Assembly (NCBI RefSeq): GCF_900129725.1
Contig: NZ_FQWQ01000005.1
Coordinates: 620,001 to 684,000 of the forward strand
Source of the DNA: Chryseolinea serpens
Lineage (GTDB): Bacteria > Bacteroidota > Bacteroidia > Cytophagales > Cyclobacteriaceae
Direction of reading: 5' to 3'
Length of the DNA stretch: 64,000 bases
Numbering within the stretch: position 1 is the first letter of the stretch; the number at the start of each line of letters is the position of its first letter. This document shows positions 7,705 to 17,072 of the stretch, one piece after another. Under the pieces are notes generated by a model, which saw only the letters and a list, made by a program, of their open reading frames with translations, ran no database searches and was not told where the DNA came from. The position numbers and the translations under genes are program-made.

Positions 7705-10068
7705 CTAGAAGGGGTAGCCGATGGCAATGTTGAATACAAGATTTTTCCCTCGCCAGCTGCTGCTTCCAAAATCGATGTCGTTCGTCACCCAGCCTGAGGT
7801 TTGGCGCAACGGGAAGGCTGTATCGAATCGAAGTACAAAAAAACTGAAGTCAAAACGAAGCCCGAAACCTGTGCCGACGGCCAGTTGTTGCAGAAAGTCG
7901 CTGCTGATCTTTCCGCCCGTACGCAGTGGGTCTTCATGCCAAAGCCAGATATTCCCCGCATCTACGAACACCGCGCCTTTCAACATCCGGATGATGTCGA
8001 AGCGATATTCCACGTTGGATTCCAATTTTATATCCCCGCGCTGATCGACAAACAAAGTTCCTTTATACACTTCTTCAGACTTCGGGTCAGTGCGCACATT
8101 GTACGTACCGGGTCCCACCGAACGTGCGGGGAAGGCACGGATACTGTTGGAACCGCCAATGGCAAATTGTTTCACATAGGGCAGGGTCGTAGAGTTGCCA
8201 AAGGCATAGCCTGCCCCGAGAATGAGTCGTGTAGCGAGCTTGTTGTGCTCGTCAAATTGCCAGTAATAACGGAAATCAATATCGCCCTTCACATACTGCG
8301 AGTAGGGCAGCCCGAAGATCTCGAGCGAACCCGTCTCTCCGCCATGGAATGCACCTTGCACGGTGTGAAGCAGGTTGCCGGCCACGTCTACGTTGCCATT
8401 GAAATAGAAGTTGTGCGTTTTATATTGACGCTTCTCATATTTCTGCGTGGGTGTTTCATTGAGTTGCGTATTGATGGTATACGAATAGCGTGTGCCCAGG
8501 ATGAATTGATTTTCAAAAGAATTTTTCAGTACCGGATTGTGTGCCACTAGCGTGTCGAAGGTGGCAGAACGTTTGTCCGTTCGAACGTAGTTGAGATCGA
8601 TGGGAAATAATTCGTGGCTTCTCGAAACAGTTTCCCTCCAGTTGTAGCCATAGGCCGCGTTCGCCGAGCTGAGGCGATAATAGCCAACCCGGTTCTGCAA
8701 ATTAAAACCGGTCTTGATGACCGTCTTTGGTAAATACTTTCGGGAGTTGTAATTGATCTTTATCGGGGTAATGAAACGCGGAATGGTCAGGCTGGCTTCA
8801 AACCCCAGCTCGAACGAATTCAACGGATTTTGCTGCTGTTTGCTGATCTGCACTTCATAAGCGGAGTTAAGCTTAAGCTGAAACAATTCCGCACCGCGCA
8901 GAAAATTCCGGTTCGTGAACGTAAGCGTCACGCCCGGTCCCACAAAGTTGTTGGACTTGGATACTCCTTGTACTTCGCCGCGTACCGATTTCTTCTTCAA
9001 CGGGGTCAGAAAAATATTGCTGCGCAACAGGGAAGAGTCGGTCCCCGTTTCCGCAAATTTGATGTTCACAAACTTAAATACCCCCAAACCCATGAGATGG
9101 CTTAGGGTGAGGTCCTGCGCTTCGCGGCTGTAGCGGTCGCCCTTCTTGAGGTTGATCACGTTGGTGATGATCTCCGGCCGGAACATGTTCCCCTTCTCCA
9201 CGTAGGTGACGCCGTTGACGTGTGTGGCGGTGGCGGCATTCTCCAACGAATCTTCGGCGAGTACGTAGTTTGGAAATACTTTTACTTCGCTCAAGGAATA
9301 GATCTTGCGGGCCTTGGCCGGGATACCTTGTTCCAATCGTAGCCGGAGATCGACCTTCCGCTCGGCCACCGTACTGTCGGCCTCAAAGATCAGGTAGCGA
9401 TCATCGAAATAATAGAACCCAAAATCTTTCAACACTTTCTCGATGCGTTCCTGCTCGGCCTGGAGACGCTGCAGATCATAACGCTGTTTCGGCGCCAACA
9501 GGGATTCGTCTTTCAGGGTCCTGAAGATGGCGGCATACGTGCTGTCGCGCCCCGCGGGAAAATTGATCTCGCGCAAACGATAGGGTCGCGTCAGGTTCAC
9601 ATGATAGATGACTTTGCTTGCCGTCTTACCCGTTTTTACTTCTGGTCTTACGGTCGATTCGAAATAGCCCTCATTGTTCAATTGTCCAGCCAATATCTTG
9701 GCGGTGCGCTCGGGTGCGGCATCTTTTAGCAATACGGGAGGCTGGCCCAATTTATTTTTAATAAAGCCGCGCAGACCATTTTTCTTTTTTGGCTCGCCGG
9801 CGACATAATAAAACCAAACGCCGGGACGCATGCCGAAGAGTTTGTTGTTCGGCTTGGGCGTAATGTAGGCATCGAGATCTTTGCGCAACGTTTTTCTGCG
9901 ACCGACACGCCTGCCGTGTGTATCGAAATCAATGTCGGCGCCCGTATAGAATGTTTCGCCTTCTTTTAAATAGCGCACACCGGTGCATCCCGGAAGAAGC
10001 AGCGTCGAACAAAGTCCCAGCCAACAGAGAGACGACCACAGGAGGGTGATGTTATTTTTCCTTCTCAT
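7705..10068 (-). CDS. tamL: TamL: BamA/TamA-family outer-membrane lipoprotein
   Basis: 787 residues. The start at 10068 gives a lipoprotein signal peptide with lipobox LLLPGC (Cys28), then CTGVRYLKEGETFYTG. POTRA-like repeats follow, and the C-terminal half is a Bac_surface_Ag 16-strand barrel; the conserved strand region reads FAIGGSNSIRAFPARSVGPGTYN and the protein ends in NIAIGYPF with the usual C-terminal aromatic. Bacteroidota use a lipidated TamA homologue, called TamL, with TamB. The gene starts 17 bp inside the end of tamB, so translation is probably coupled. Role by family: assembly or transport of envelope components between the membranes. Confidence 0.88.
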   Translation of the reverse strand: MRRKNNITLLWSSLCWLGLCSTLLLPGCTGVRYLKEGETFYTGADIDFDTHGRRVGRRKTLRKDLDAYITPKPNNKLFGMRPGVWFYYVAGEPKKKNGLRGFIKNKLGQPPVLLKDAAPERTAKILAGQLNNEGYFESTVRPEVKTGKTASKVIYHVNLTRPYRLREINFPAGRDSTYAAIFRTLKDESLLAPKQRYDLQRLQAEQERIEKVLKDFGFYYFDDRYLIFEADSTVAERKVDLRLRLEQGIPAKARKIYSLSEVKVFPNYVLAEDSLENAATATHVNGVTYVEKGNMFRPEIITNVINLKKGDRYSREAQDLTLSHLMGLGVFKFVNIKFAETGTDSSLLRSNIFLTPLKKKSVRGEVQGVSKSNNFVGPGVTLTFTNRNFLRGAELFQLKLNSAYEVQISKQQQNPLNSFELGFEASLTIPRFITPIKINYNSRKYLPKTVIKTGFNLQNRVGYYRLSSANAAYGYNWRETVSRSHELFPIDLNYVRTDKRSATFDTLVAHNPVLKNSFENQFILGTRYSYTINTQLNETPTQKYEKRQYKTHNFYFNGNVDVAGNLLHTVQGAFHGGETGSLEIFGLPYSQYVKGDIDFRYYWQFDEHNKLATRLILGAGYAFGNSTTLPYVKQFAIGGSNSIRAFPARSVGPGTYNVRTDPKSEEVYKGTLFVDQRGDIKLESNVEYRFDIIRMLKGAVFVDAGNIWLWHEDPLRTGGKISSDFLQQLAVGTGFGLRFDFSFFVLRFDTAFPLRQTSGWVTNDIDFGSSSWRGKNLVFNIAIGYPF

Positions 10069-13000
10069 TGGCCCTGAACAGTTCGCGTAGCGTATTATAA
10101 TCCTTGATGTAGATGAGGCCGGCTCCGGTTTCAATCAGTTCGCCATCGATCATGTCGTAGTTGCTGTTCCGGAAACCCGTGATGCGCAGGCGGCCATCTT
10201 CTGTGAGTTTGTATTCCAGCGCAAGGTCGCCGATGTAATCGGCAAACGATTCCTGGCTCGACGCTTCGCCCTCTACATCCACATTGCCTGATACTTTCAC
10301 CACAAGCCGGTTGTTTAACAGATTCTTCGACACACCGAGTTGTACCTGGGTTTGTCCCTGGGCAGTGCCGGTGGAGTAATCATCATAGGATTTCACATCA
10401 AAGGTCAACTGCACGCCTTTAATATTTTCAGAGAGTCGGTTGAGCTGTTCGGTTAAAAGCCTGCCCACACTTCTTCTTGCCGTGGCCGAGACGTCGGAGC
10501 CTCCTTGGGCGGCAAAGGGATTGTCGGAGATGAATCGTTTGAGGATCAACAAAGCAAAGACCTGTTTGTTGAGATCGGATTCGCGGGTGTTAATATCCTT
10601 GATGATGGCGTAGACCGCTGGATTGCGTGAGTTCTCTGGCATATCAAGCTGAAAACTTACTTCGGGTGTTAACAAATTTCCCTTCAGTTGTAAATAGACC
10701 AGGAAAGGCATGCGCTGCATTCGATCCTGTGTCGACGGTTCAATACCCGCTTGAGTGAGCAGTTCGGCGGGCGAGGTCTCCACATTAAAAATGGCGCGGA
10801 TCGACATCGTTGCATCCAGCGGATCTCCGGCCCACGTGAGTGAGCCACCCTTCTCGATCTTGAATTTGCGCTTCACCAGTTTGTAGAACGAGAGATCATA
10901 CGTGCCGTCCGTAATTTCGTAGCGCCCCGCGAGTTGCATGTTACCGGTGGGATCGATGTCGAGGGTAAGCGTGGAATTTCCGCGCACAGAAAGCTTGTCA
11001 CCCGTCACCGGGTCGATGATGATGTTGAAGGTGACTTTATCGGTCAGTTCAATGTTGGCCGTCAGCTCCAATCCGCGAAACCTTGATTTGATGGTGTCTT
11101 TCGGGTGAATATTTTTCAGGAAGGGATCTTGTTTGGCGTCATTGTCCACCCACCGAACGATACCTTTTTGTTCCAGCACACCTTTCTCGGATTGTGGTAC
11201 GATGTAGGTGAAATTACTGTCATCGGTCAATCCTGCGGTGGCGCGTACGTTGGGTTGGTCTGCGTTGCCCGTGATCTTTGCCTCGAGGTTGATGCCCACT
11301 TTGCCATAGAATAAGTCGCTGTTGTCTTCGGTAGTGTTCAGCAACTGAAAATTGTTGGCGTTCAGGGTCAGGTTGAGATCGAAGGTTTTGTAGGATTTTG
11401 TCTGGATGACGCCTTTCAAGGTGGCTTTGTTGTTGTTTTCATCCAGCACGGTGAAATTGTCGATGGTGATGCCGTCTTCGGTAAACTTCAGCGTTTCATT
11501 TTTCAGCGTAAAGCGGCTGTTCACAAACGATGGAACAAAGGAAGCATCGTGAAACTCGATCTCACCCCGAATATCAGGCGACGATGGCCGGCCGGTTATT
11601 TTTATGTCACCCACGATGCCGCCCGAAGATTTTTTCAATTGTCCCGCCGAAAGCGGCTCGACGATCGCCAGGTCGGAGATGTCGATATGGGTGGTTAAGT
11701 CGATTTCGGGTGCCGTCTCATCGGGGGTGAAATGCCCCGACACCTTGACGTTGGCTTTTTTCCCATCGACCCTTAGGTCGATGATGTAGGGTTTATCCTT
11801 TCGCTCCACAGCCAGGGCCAAATTGCCCCACGGCTGGTCGAACAGTTTGAAATCTTTTATCGTGAGTTCCGATTGAAAAGCGCCTTGCGCGGCCAGCTTG
11901 AAGTCTCCATTGATCAACCCCTCGGCGGGCGTTACCCCCTCCACCACACTGGTGAGGTTTGGCAGGTTCACATCCTTGAAGACGACCGACAGCGTGGAAT
12001 CCGTTTCGCTTTTGGTGATGAGCGAAATCCTTTCATTGATGTTCGTCAACGAAAAATGATAGGCCACCAAACCTTGCCGGGTAAAGCGAAGCGCGTTGTC
12101 GGGCGGCGTTTCCCAGGGTGAATAGTTCATGATCACCTCGTCTTTCAAAAAGTGAAACTGGAACACATTCTTCAGGCTATTGAATACGCCACCCCAAACA
12201 TATTTTTCCTTTTGCAAGGAGTCCAGCAAGGTGAATCGGGTGCGGATGGAATCGTCGGCCACGTTGCCCGTGAGTTTTATGGCGGAGATGTGCAGGGTAT
12301 CGATCTTTAGATTCTTCAGAGCGAAAGTATAATCGAGTGAATTTTTGTCGGAGGTGGCTAAGAATGCGAGGGAATCGACACCAAAGTCGGCGTATTTAAC
12401 CCCGGCAAGATTCACCCGCAGATCCAGCTTGCTGGCTTCACTGTCGAACGCTCCCGTGATCTCACCGGGTACAAAGGGTTCCAGGTCGGGGAAAATAATT
12501 TCCGTGAGCAGGTCGGTGTTTTTGATGACCAGGTTGAACGCGAAATTTTGAGGTGCTGCCGGTTTTTTGTAGGCGTCATCCTGCAGGGAAAAATAATGAT
12601 CGAAGTGCCGACGCAAAACTTCAGGTAAGCTATAAAGGTTGATGGTGCCTTTGAAATCGCCGGAAAGAATGTCAGAGCGGATGGTGATCGTGCTTTCACC
12701 ATGTTGATCGATGGAAGCAAACAACAGCGAGTCTACTTTATAGAGAGACTCGCCATTAAAGATGGCAACTTTACGAATGTCGAGGTTGCCGTTGATGACT
12801 TTGAAGTCGGAAGTGGCGAGGTCGACATCGATGGTTCCCCTTGCACGGAGGGGTCGCTCAGAGAGGTGCAGGGCTTTGAAGTCGGCGTTCTTTAGTTCGA
12901 GATTGAATTTGTATTCGGGCACCTCCTGGTTATAGTCCAGGTCACCCTTCAGTTTGATGTCCAGGTTTTCGTCCGCCAGCAGGGCGGTGCCGGAGAAGAA

Positions 13001-14980
13001 ATATTTTTTCATGGACCCGTTCACTTTGAGGTCTTGATACGTGTAGCCGGCATATTTAAAATCGTCGACATGCACATCGAGCCGCGCATTCAAGTCGTCG
13101 ATGGAAAGTCCTGAGCCTTTCACACCGGCCCGCATATTCAGCCTGCCCATGGAATCTTGCTTGAGCAGTTTCCCCAAATCAAAATCCTTCACGACAACTT
13201 GCGCCGAATAATTTTCTTTTTGTGATTTCTCCAGGTTCATTCGGCCGTCGAGCTTAATGTTCCCCAGCGACGTGGTGAGCCAGGCGTTGGCCTGGGGTGC
13301 CTGCAACGTGCCGCTGAATTTCCCGGTCAACTTTATCCATTCCGGCAGGGCGATAGATTGCGGGATCACGGAATCTGGAACGACGGTGCGCACATCGGCA
13401 GCCGTGGTGTAAAATTCCTGCAACGTCAGGAGGGCCTTGGCGTGCTTCATGTCGGGCAGCCCGGTCAGGGTTCCGTTTGCTTTCAGGGATGTACGGGAAA
13501 GCAGGCTTATGTTGAGCTTATCCAGGGAGAGGTTTTTTACCTGGCCTTTCGCATCGGCGCTTATCGATACCGTGGCGCTGGGAGGGAGGTTCAGCGGCAA
13601 GCTGTCGGTGAGGGCGGGATAAAAATACAATACGTCCTGTACGGCCACCGTCATATGGTTTAGGTTGAGGTCGACGCGGGCATCAGGGTAGGTCTTGTCC
13701 AGGGAAGCCAGCGACGCAAATTGGGCTTTGGCATTCAGGGCTATTTGGCTCTCGGGCGTTTGAAAATAAAAATCTTTTACCCGTAGCGACTGGTCTGTCA
13801 GGGCGAAGATGGTTTTGAATGCCGTCACGCCAAACCCGCTTTTTTCCTGGAGCGATAAATTTTGAAGATTGCCACCGATCGTGTTGCCGGCATATTTCAG
13901 GTCTTCCGCATGGACATGGAGGCGTGTAACCCACAAGTGATTAAAATCCACTCCCTTTTTTAAAAACGGCTCGCGGAAGTTGTGGTACTGCACATTGTCG
14001 TTGGCCAGTTCCAGGGTTCCCAAGGTGATGTTCCAGGGTTTGGCAACCGTGGTGTCTTTCGACCCGGATTGGGATGACGTTTGACCAGAGGTTTTGGTGG
14101 CCGCCTGGTGATAGGCCAGGAATGTATCGGAAAGTGAGAATTTATCGATAGCGATGTCCTGGCTTTCCAGGTCCATCTTCTCGATCTCCAACAGAAGTTT
14201 ACCCAAGTTTAGGTGAACCATCTGCCCGGTAGCCGATTGTTTGTAGTCGGCCGCGATGTCGCTTAAAGTAATGTCCTCGACGGAAAATGTGAATCTTCCT
14301 TGAGCGTCAGGGGATGGGCGAGACGGAGGAGATGCATCTGGCCTCTTGCTCTGCGAAATCGTGGCCTGGACATTTTCCAGGTCAATCGAATTTATTTTTA
14401 GAACAGGACCCTCCAGGTCGAACGCGTCGATGTCAACCGTCAGGGTCGCCAGCGTCACATCGGCGTCATTTCCTTCCAGGGCGTCCTGGTAGCGCACATG
14501 GATTTGAGTGAGGTCGAGGGTGCCAACGGTGAATTTCCAGGGAGTCTTTGTCGTATCCGGGGGAGAGGTTGGGATGGAGTCGCCGGCAAAGGCTTTGATA
14601 ATATAATCGAAGTTGAACGCGCTGTCCTGGGCCGGGCGTTTGATGTTTCCAGAAAAGTGATCGAGCTCCACACCGCTCAAGTCGATCTCGTGGCGGGTGA
14701 GCGCCCAAAGGTTGGTGTTCACGGCCAGCCTCCCGGCATAGAGCAGCGTGTCGGTGGATTGATCTTCGACATAAAGTCCTTCCAATACGATTTTTTTTGG
14801 GAAGGAGAGGCTGATGTGATCCAGCCGCACTTCCGTGCCGATCTTGTCTTTGAGGAAGCCAACGGCCTTGGCCGTGAGTTTATGTTGAACGTAGGGGATT
14901 TGAATGACCAGGGCGAGAACCAGGAGAAGGGCGATCACCGACAGGAAGATCCAGCCAAAGATCTTCAAGGTCCTGATCAT
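10052..14980 (-). CDS. tamB: TamB-like translocation and assembly module protein
   Basis: About 1642 residues. An N-terminal membrane anchor (about 7-28, GWIFLSVIALLLVLALV) precedes a very long beta-rich body, and the C-terminal 400 residues match the TamB/DUF490 domain (RGNSTLTLDIDPTGNMQLAGRY, then YDLSFYKLVKRKFKIEKGGSLTWAGDPLDA, then VYLQLKGNLLTPEVSFQLDMPENSRN, quoted here as separate short landmarks). TamB proteins span the periplasm as a hydrophobic groove and work with TamA/TamL. The ATG at 14980 (MIRTLKIFG) fits the usual N-terminus; an in-frame ATG at 15010 would add ten residues. The gene is followed by tamL, overlapping by 17 bp, as expected for a two-gene operon. Confidence 0.92.
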   Translation of the reverse strand: MIRTLKIFGWIFLSVIALLLVLALVIQIPYVQHKLTAKAVGFLKDKIGTEVRLDHISLSFPKKIVLEGLYVEDQSTDTLLYAGRLAVNTNLWALTRHEIDLSGVELDHFSGNIKRPAQDSAFNFDYIIKAFAGDSIPTSPPDTTKTPWKFTVGTLDLTQIHVRYQDALEGNDADVTLATLTVDIDAFDLEGPVLKINSIDLENVQATISQSKRPDASPPSRPSPDAQGRFTFSVEDITLSDIAADYKQSATGQMVHLNLGKLLLEIEKMDLESQDIAIDKFSLSDTFLAYHQAATKTSGQTSSQSGSKDTTVAKPWNITLGTLELANDNVQYHNFREPFLKKGVDFNHLWVTRLHVHAEDLKYAGNTIGGNLQNLSLQEKSGFGVTAFKTIFALTDQSLRVKDFYFQTPESQIALNAKAQFASLASLDKTYPDARVDLNLNHMTVAVQDVLYFYPALTDSLPLNLPPSATVSISADAKGQVKNLSLDKLNISLLSRTSLKANGTLTGLPDMKHAKALLTLQEFYTTAADVRTVVPDSVIPQSIALPEWIKLTGKFSGTLQAPQANAWLTTSLGNIKLDGRMNLEKSQKENYSAQVVVKDFDLGKLLKQDSMGRLNMRAGVKGSGLSIDDLNARLDVHVDDFKYAGYTYQDLKVNGSMKKYFFSGTALLADENLDIKLKGDLDYNQEVPEYKFNLELKNADFKALHLSERPLRARGTIDVDLATSDFKVINGNLDIRKVAIFNGESLYKVDSLLFASIDQHGESTITIRSDILSGDFKGTINLYSLPEVLRRHFDHYFSLQDDAYKKPAAPQNFAFNLVIKNTDLLTEIIFPDLEPFVPGEITGAFDSEASKLDLRVNLAGVKYADFGVDSLAFLATSDKNSLDYTFALKNLKIDTLHISAIKLTGNVADDSIRTRFTLLDSLQKEKYVWGGVFNSLKNVFQFHFLKDEVIMNYSPWETPPDNALRFTRQGLVAYHFSLTNINERISLITKSETDSTLSVVFKDVNLPNLTSVVEGVTPAEGLINGDFKLAAQGAFQSELTIKDFKLFDQPWGNLALAVERKDKPYIIDLRVDGKKANVKVSGHFTPDETAPEIDLTTHIDISDLAIVEPLSAGQLKKSSGGIVGDIKITGRPSSPDIRGEIEFHDASFVPSFVNSRFTLKNETLKFTEDGITIDNFTVLDENNNKATLKGVIQTKSYKTFDLNLTLNANNFQLLNTTEDNSDLFYGKVGINLEAKITGNADQPNVRATAGLTDDSNFTYIVPQSEKGVLEQKGIVRWVDNDAKQDPFLKNIHPKDTIKSRFRGLELTANIELTDKVTFNIIIDPVTGDKLSVRGNSTLTLDIDPTGNMQLAGRYEITDGTYDLSFYKLVKRKFKIEKGGSLTWAGDPLDATMSIRAIFNVETSPAELLTQAGIEPSTQDRMQRMPFLVYLQLKGNLLTPEVSFQLDMPENSRNPAVYAIIKDINTRESDLNKQVFALLILKRFISDNPFAAQGGSDVSATARRSVGRLLTEQLNRLSENIKGVQLTFDVKSYDDYSTGTAQGQTQVQLGVSKNLLNNRLVVKVSGNVDVEGEASSQESFADYIGDLALEYKLTEDGRLRITGFRNSNYDMIDGELIETGAGLIYIKDYNTLRELFRANEKEK

Positions 14981-15124
14981 ATATTTTCGTAGACGCCACT
15001 GCGTGAGCATTCAAAGTAATGTTAAACCTGGAGCTTCAATTTTCAGGAGTGGATGACCTGTGACCAATATCCCTAACCAACTATTTTTATCCACTCGCAA
15101 CGCTGCCGAACCATACCGTTGTGG

Positions 15125-15316
15125 CTATGGTTTGCGTTTTGTTTTTCGCTTGTGCAATATACGATCTCCTGGGTCACTTTCCAGCGCACCGGGTCCATTA
15201 TCCTCCTCCCGGCTATCGTTGACGCTATAGTTGAGGCGCGTCACCGAAGCATAGAGCGGCCGGCCGGTCTTGTCTTCCTGGTTGGGATGATGTTGTATGC
15301 GTGAAGCGTTTTTCAT
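15125..15316 (-). CDS. Small hydrophilic hypothetical protein (63 aa)
   Basis: A 63-residue reading frame with ATG at 15316, between tamB and the DUF1328 gene on the same strand. It is very polar with a lysine/arginine-rich end (HKRKTKRKP) and no membrane segment or recognised motif. The start sits 19 bp beyond the DUF1328 terminator hairpin. It fills an otherwise empty stretch, but there is no family evidence, so it may be a chance frame. Confidence 0.35.
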   Translation of the reverse strand: MKNASRIQHHPNQEDKTGRPLYASVTRLNYSVNDSREEDNGPGALESDPGDRILHKRKTKRKP

Positions 15317-15334
15317 GTTGTTGTATAGAAACGA

Positions 15335-15364
15335 AAATCCCGGCGCACACGTACGCCGGGATTT
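15335..15364 (-). terminator. Terminator of the DUF1328 gene
   Basis: An 11-bp perfect stem (AAAATCCCGGC G at 15335-15345 with 15354-15364) around an 8-nt loop CACACGTA. The AAAA on the plus strand gives UUUU after the stem on the minus strand. It begins 14 bp past the DUF1328 stop codon. Confidence 0.8.
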
Positions 15365-15377
15365 CAATTGTTCTTTG

Positions 15378-15545
15378 TCATCGCTTAAAGATGCTGGCAC
15401 CAAAGACCAGCGAGAGTACGAAGAGTACCAGGAAGATAAAGAACAAAACCTTGGCAATGGCCGCAGCGCCGGCTGCGATGCCACCGAATCCGAAGACGGC
15501 AGCGACCAATGCGATGATGAGAAATGTGACTGTCCAGCGTAACAT
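15378..15545 (-). CDS. DUF1328 family small membrane protein (55 aa)
   Basis: Translation from the ATG at 15545 gives 55 residues beginning [20 protein letters not shown], then [20 protein letters not shown] and ending SIFKR. The MLRW start, the GFGGIA glycine motif and the two-helix design are those of the DUF1328/YtjA family. These are inner-membrane proteins of unknown biochemical role, often linked to stress or stationary phase. The gene lies 42 bp after the DUF2267 gene on the same strand and may be co-transcribed with it; a strong terminator follows. Confidence 0.85.
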   Translation of the reverse strand: MLRWTVTFLIIALVAAVFGFGGIAAGAAAIAKVLFFIFLVLFVLSLVFGASIFKR

Positions 15546-15587
15546 AGTTTTAGCGTTTTAAGTGGTTATTGTATTTGGAAGGATGGA

Positions 15588-16040
15588 TTAGGCTGCGTCT
15601 TCCATGGCAGCTTGCTTCAATTCTTGTGTGAGGGGATAATGCAGCACATTCAAACCGACGATGCCGAAAAACTTGTCGAGTTTCCGCAACACCACGATCA
15701 CTGAATTTAAGGCGTCCACTTCCGACGAGAACAAAGCTCCGGAAGATTGCTTGTCGTGGTGATAAATACTTTCCACCAGCTCGTCGAGATGCTCGATGGT
15801 GTTCGCCTTCTCCTCGTAGCGCCAGTTGGTCACAAAGAGCAACTGGAAGAGACTCGGCATCTTTTTGATAAAGAGCGTCGCCTGCTCGTGCGACAATGAT
15901 TTTCGCAATTGAGAAAGCACTGCACGCACGAGTTTTACGATCTTCTGCGTGGAGTTGGCGCCCAGGTCATTTTTTATCTCCCGGAAGAACTTTACGGCCT
16001 GCTCTTCTTGTGCTAAGGTATTTTCCATCGGTGTAATCAT
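15588..16040 (-). CDS. DUF2267-family protein
   Basis: 150 residues (ATG at 16040; an alternative ATG at 16028 would give 146). The sequence is helical with the DUF2267 pattern: AVLSQLRKSLSHEQATLFIKKMP resembles the family's Leu-x-Leu-x-x-Leu-x-x-x-E-A-x-x-L-x-x-x-L-P core. Family members are soluble, of unknown function, and frequently sit with CsbD, YtxH and other general-stress proteins, as here. It starts the leftward arm of the stress island, divergent from the YtxH gene across a 465-bp control region. Confidence 0.7.
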   Translation of the reverse strand: MITPMENTLAQEEQAVKFFREIKNDLGANSTQKIVKLVRAVLSQLRKSLSHEQATLFIKKMPSLFQLLFVTNWRYEEKANTIEHLDELVESIYHHDKQSSGALFSSEVDALNSVIVVLRKLDKFFGIVGLNVLHYPLTQELKQAAMEDAA

Positions 16041-16505
16041 GGTGAGAATAGGTTGGGTTGAGAGTTAGTGTTTCCGGTGAGGGGATATACATTCTTATAC
16101 CAAACCTGCAAACCTTGAAATTTTGCTGATTTAGGGTGTTCGTTGAATAGAAGTGTGGAATTATATGCCCGTTGCGGGGGATAGATTGAGGAGTCTGAAA
16201 CCAATTGCTGCAGAGGACGGCCCCCGGTCTACGGCAGGATTCAGTCTGGAGGTGCTTGATTTTTGATGTGATTGTTCTTTGCCTTTTTCGGCAAGTCATA
16301 CCAAGTCATACATAGCGGGTTTCAGCGGACACCTGACGATTCTCATGCTGATTTCCCGGGTCAAAGTGTAGAGATCACTACCCGTTTGATACGCATAGAA
16401 CCGGTTAATACCTATGCTCAGCGATTGGCATAATGTTTTCTAAAGGTTAGGCGGATGTTAAATGCATCATCACAGAAATTATCAAATAAATAAAAGAAAC
16501 GTGTT
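16041..16505. promoter_or_regulatory. 465-bp intergenic control region between DUF2267 and YtxH genes
   Basis: No supported gene lies here; short frames on both strands have no recognisable content. The long spacer separates two divergent stress transcripts and should hold both promoters. I did not find an exact TAnnTTTG box. It contains a perfect tandem 10-bp repeat at 16292-16311. Confidence 0.5.
16292..16311. repeat. Tandem 10-bp direct repeat, possible operator
   Basis: CAAGTCATAC occurs twice without a gap at 16292-16301 and 16302-16311. It lies 195 bp upstream of the YtxH start and about 250 bp upstream of the DUF2267 start. A 10-bp period places both copies on the same helix face, which suits a regulator or alternative sigma factor, but no binding protein can be named. 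Confidence 0.45.
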
Positions 16506-16769
16506 ATGAAAGACCCTAAGAACTTGATTGGAGGTTTTATCGCAGGCGCAGCACTGGGAATAGCCGCCGGAATGTTACTGGCCCCGGATTCGGGTCAACG
16601 CACCAGAAAGAAAATTGTGGACGGTTCGATAAAACTGAAAGACGACCTGATGAATACCGTAGATACCTCCCTGGATAATATTCGCCGGCAATTCAATTCG
16701 AAGATTGATCAGTTGGCCCGCGCCGGCAAACAAAATATAGACGAGGCGAGTGAAAAGGTTAAAGCCTGA
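16506..16769 (+). CDS. YtxH-domain protein
   Basis: 87 residues. After MKDPKNLIGGF, a glycine/alanine-rich hydrophobic helix (about 8-26, IAGAALGIAAGMLLAPDSG) is followed by RTRKKI and an amphipathic coil that ends in DEASEKVKA. The A-A-G-x-L-x-A-P-x-x-G motif is diagnostic of YtxH, a general-stress protein family first seen in the sigma-B regulon of Bacillus; its biochemical function is unknown. It is the first gene of a rightward run (YtxH, CsbD, lipoprotein, OmpA). Confidence 0.88.
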   Translation: MKDPKNLIGGFIAGAALGIAAGMLLAPDSGQRTRKKIVDGSIKLKDDLMNTVDTSLDNIRRQFNSKIDQLARAGKQNIDEASEKVKA

Positions 16770-16819
16770 CGCCCGGAGATTTTATTTTTTTTATTGTCAC
16801 ATACTAAACCACAGAACGC

Positions 16820-17005
16820 ATGAACAAGCTCACGATAAAAGGATCATGGAACGAAGCAAAAGGTAAACTCAAACAAAAATATGGAGAGCTCACCGACGAC
16901 GACCTCACGTTCTCGGAAGGTAAGGAAGACGAATTGGTAGGCCGTCTTCAAAAACGCCTGGGTAAGACCAAGGACGAGATCCGCAAAGAATTGGAATCAT
17001 TATAA
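16820..17005 (+). CDS. CsbD-family stress protein
   Basis: 61 residues covering the whole CsbD domain: [21 protein letters not shown] followed by [21 protein letters not shown] and [11 protein letters not shown]. CsbD proteins are small, highly charged four-helix proteins induced by general stress in many bacteria; mechanism unknown. The gene is 50 bp after the YtxH gene and is followed by a stable hairpin. Confidence 0.92.
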   Translation: MNKLTIKGSWNEAKGKLKQKYGELTDDDLTFSEGKEDELVGRLQKRLGKTKDEIRKELESL

Positions 17006-17021
17006 GCAGTTAAATAAAACC

Positions 17022-17051
17022 TGTGGGAAAACCCTGAACGGTTTTCCCACA
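17022..17051 (+). terminator. Hairpin after csbD, weak terminator or mRNA stabiliser
   Basis: A perfect 12-bp stem (17022-17033 with 17040-17051) with a 6-nt loop CTGAAC, beginning 17 bp after the csbD stop. There is no U-tract, so it may attenuate or protect the 3' end instead of ending transcription, leaving downstream genes partly connected. Confidence 0.55.
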
Positions 17052-17072
17052 ACAACATAACCCCCAAAAGCA

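Noticed and set aside
10068-10134. Longer start of TamL
   Set aside because: The start at 10068 directly gives a proper lipoprotein signal peptide; the added residues would put polar sequence before it.
16425-16440. Possible sigma-54 promoter TTGGCATAATGTTTTC upstream of the YtxH gene
   Set aside because: The -24 part fits, but the -12 dinucleotide is TC instead of GC at the right spacing, so it does not meet the consensus.
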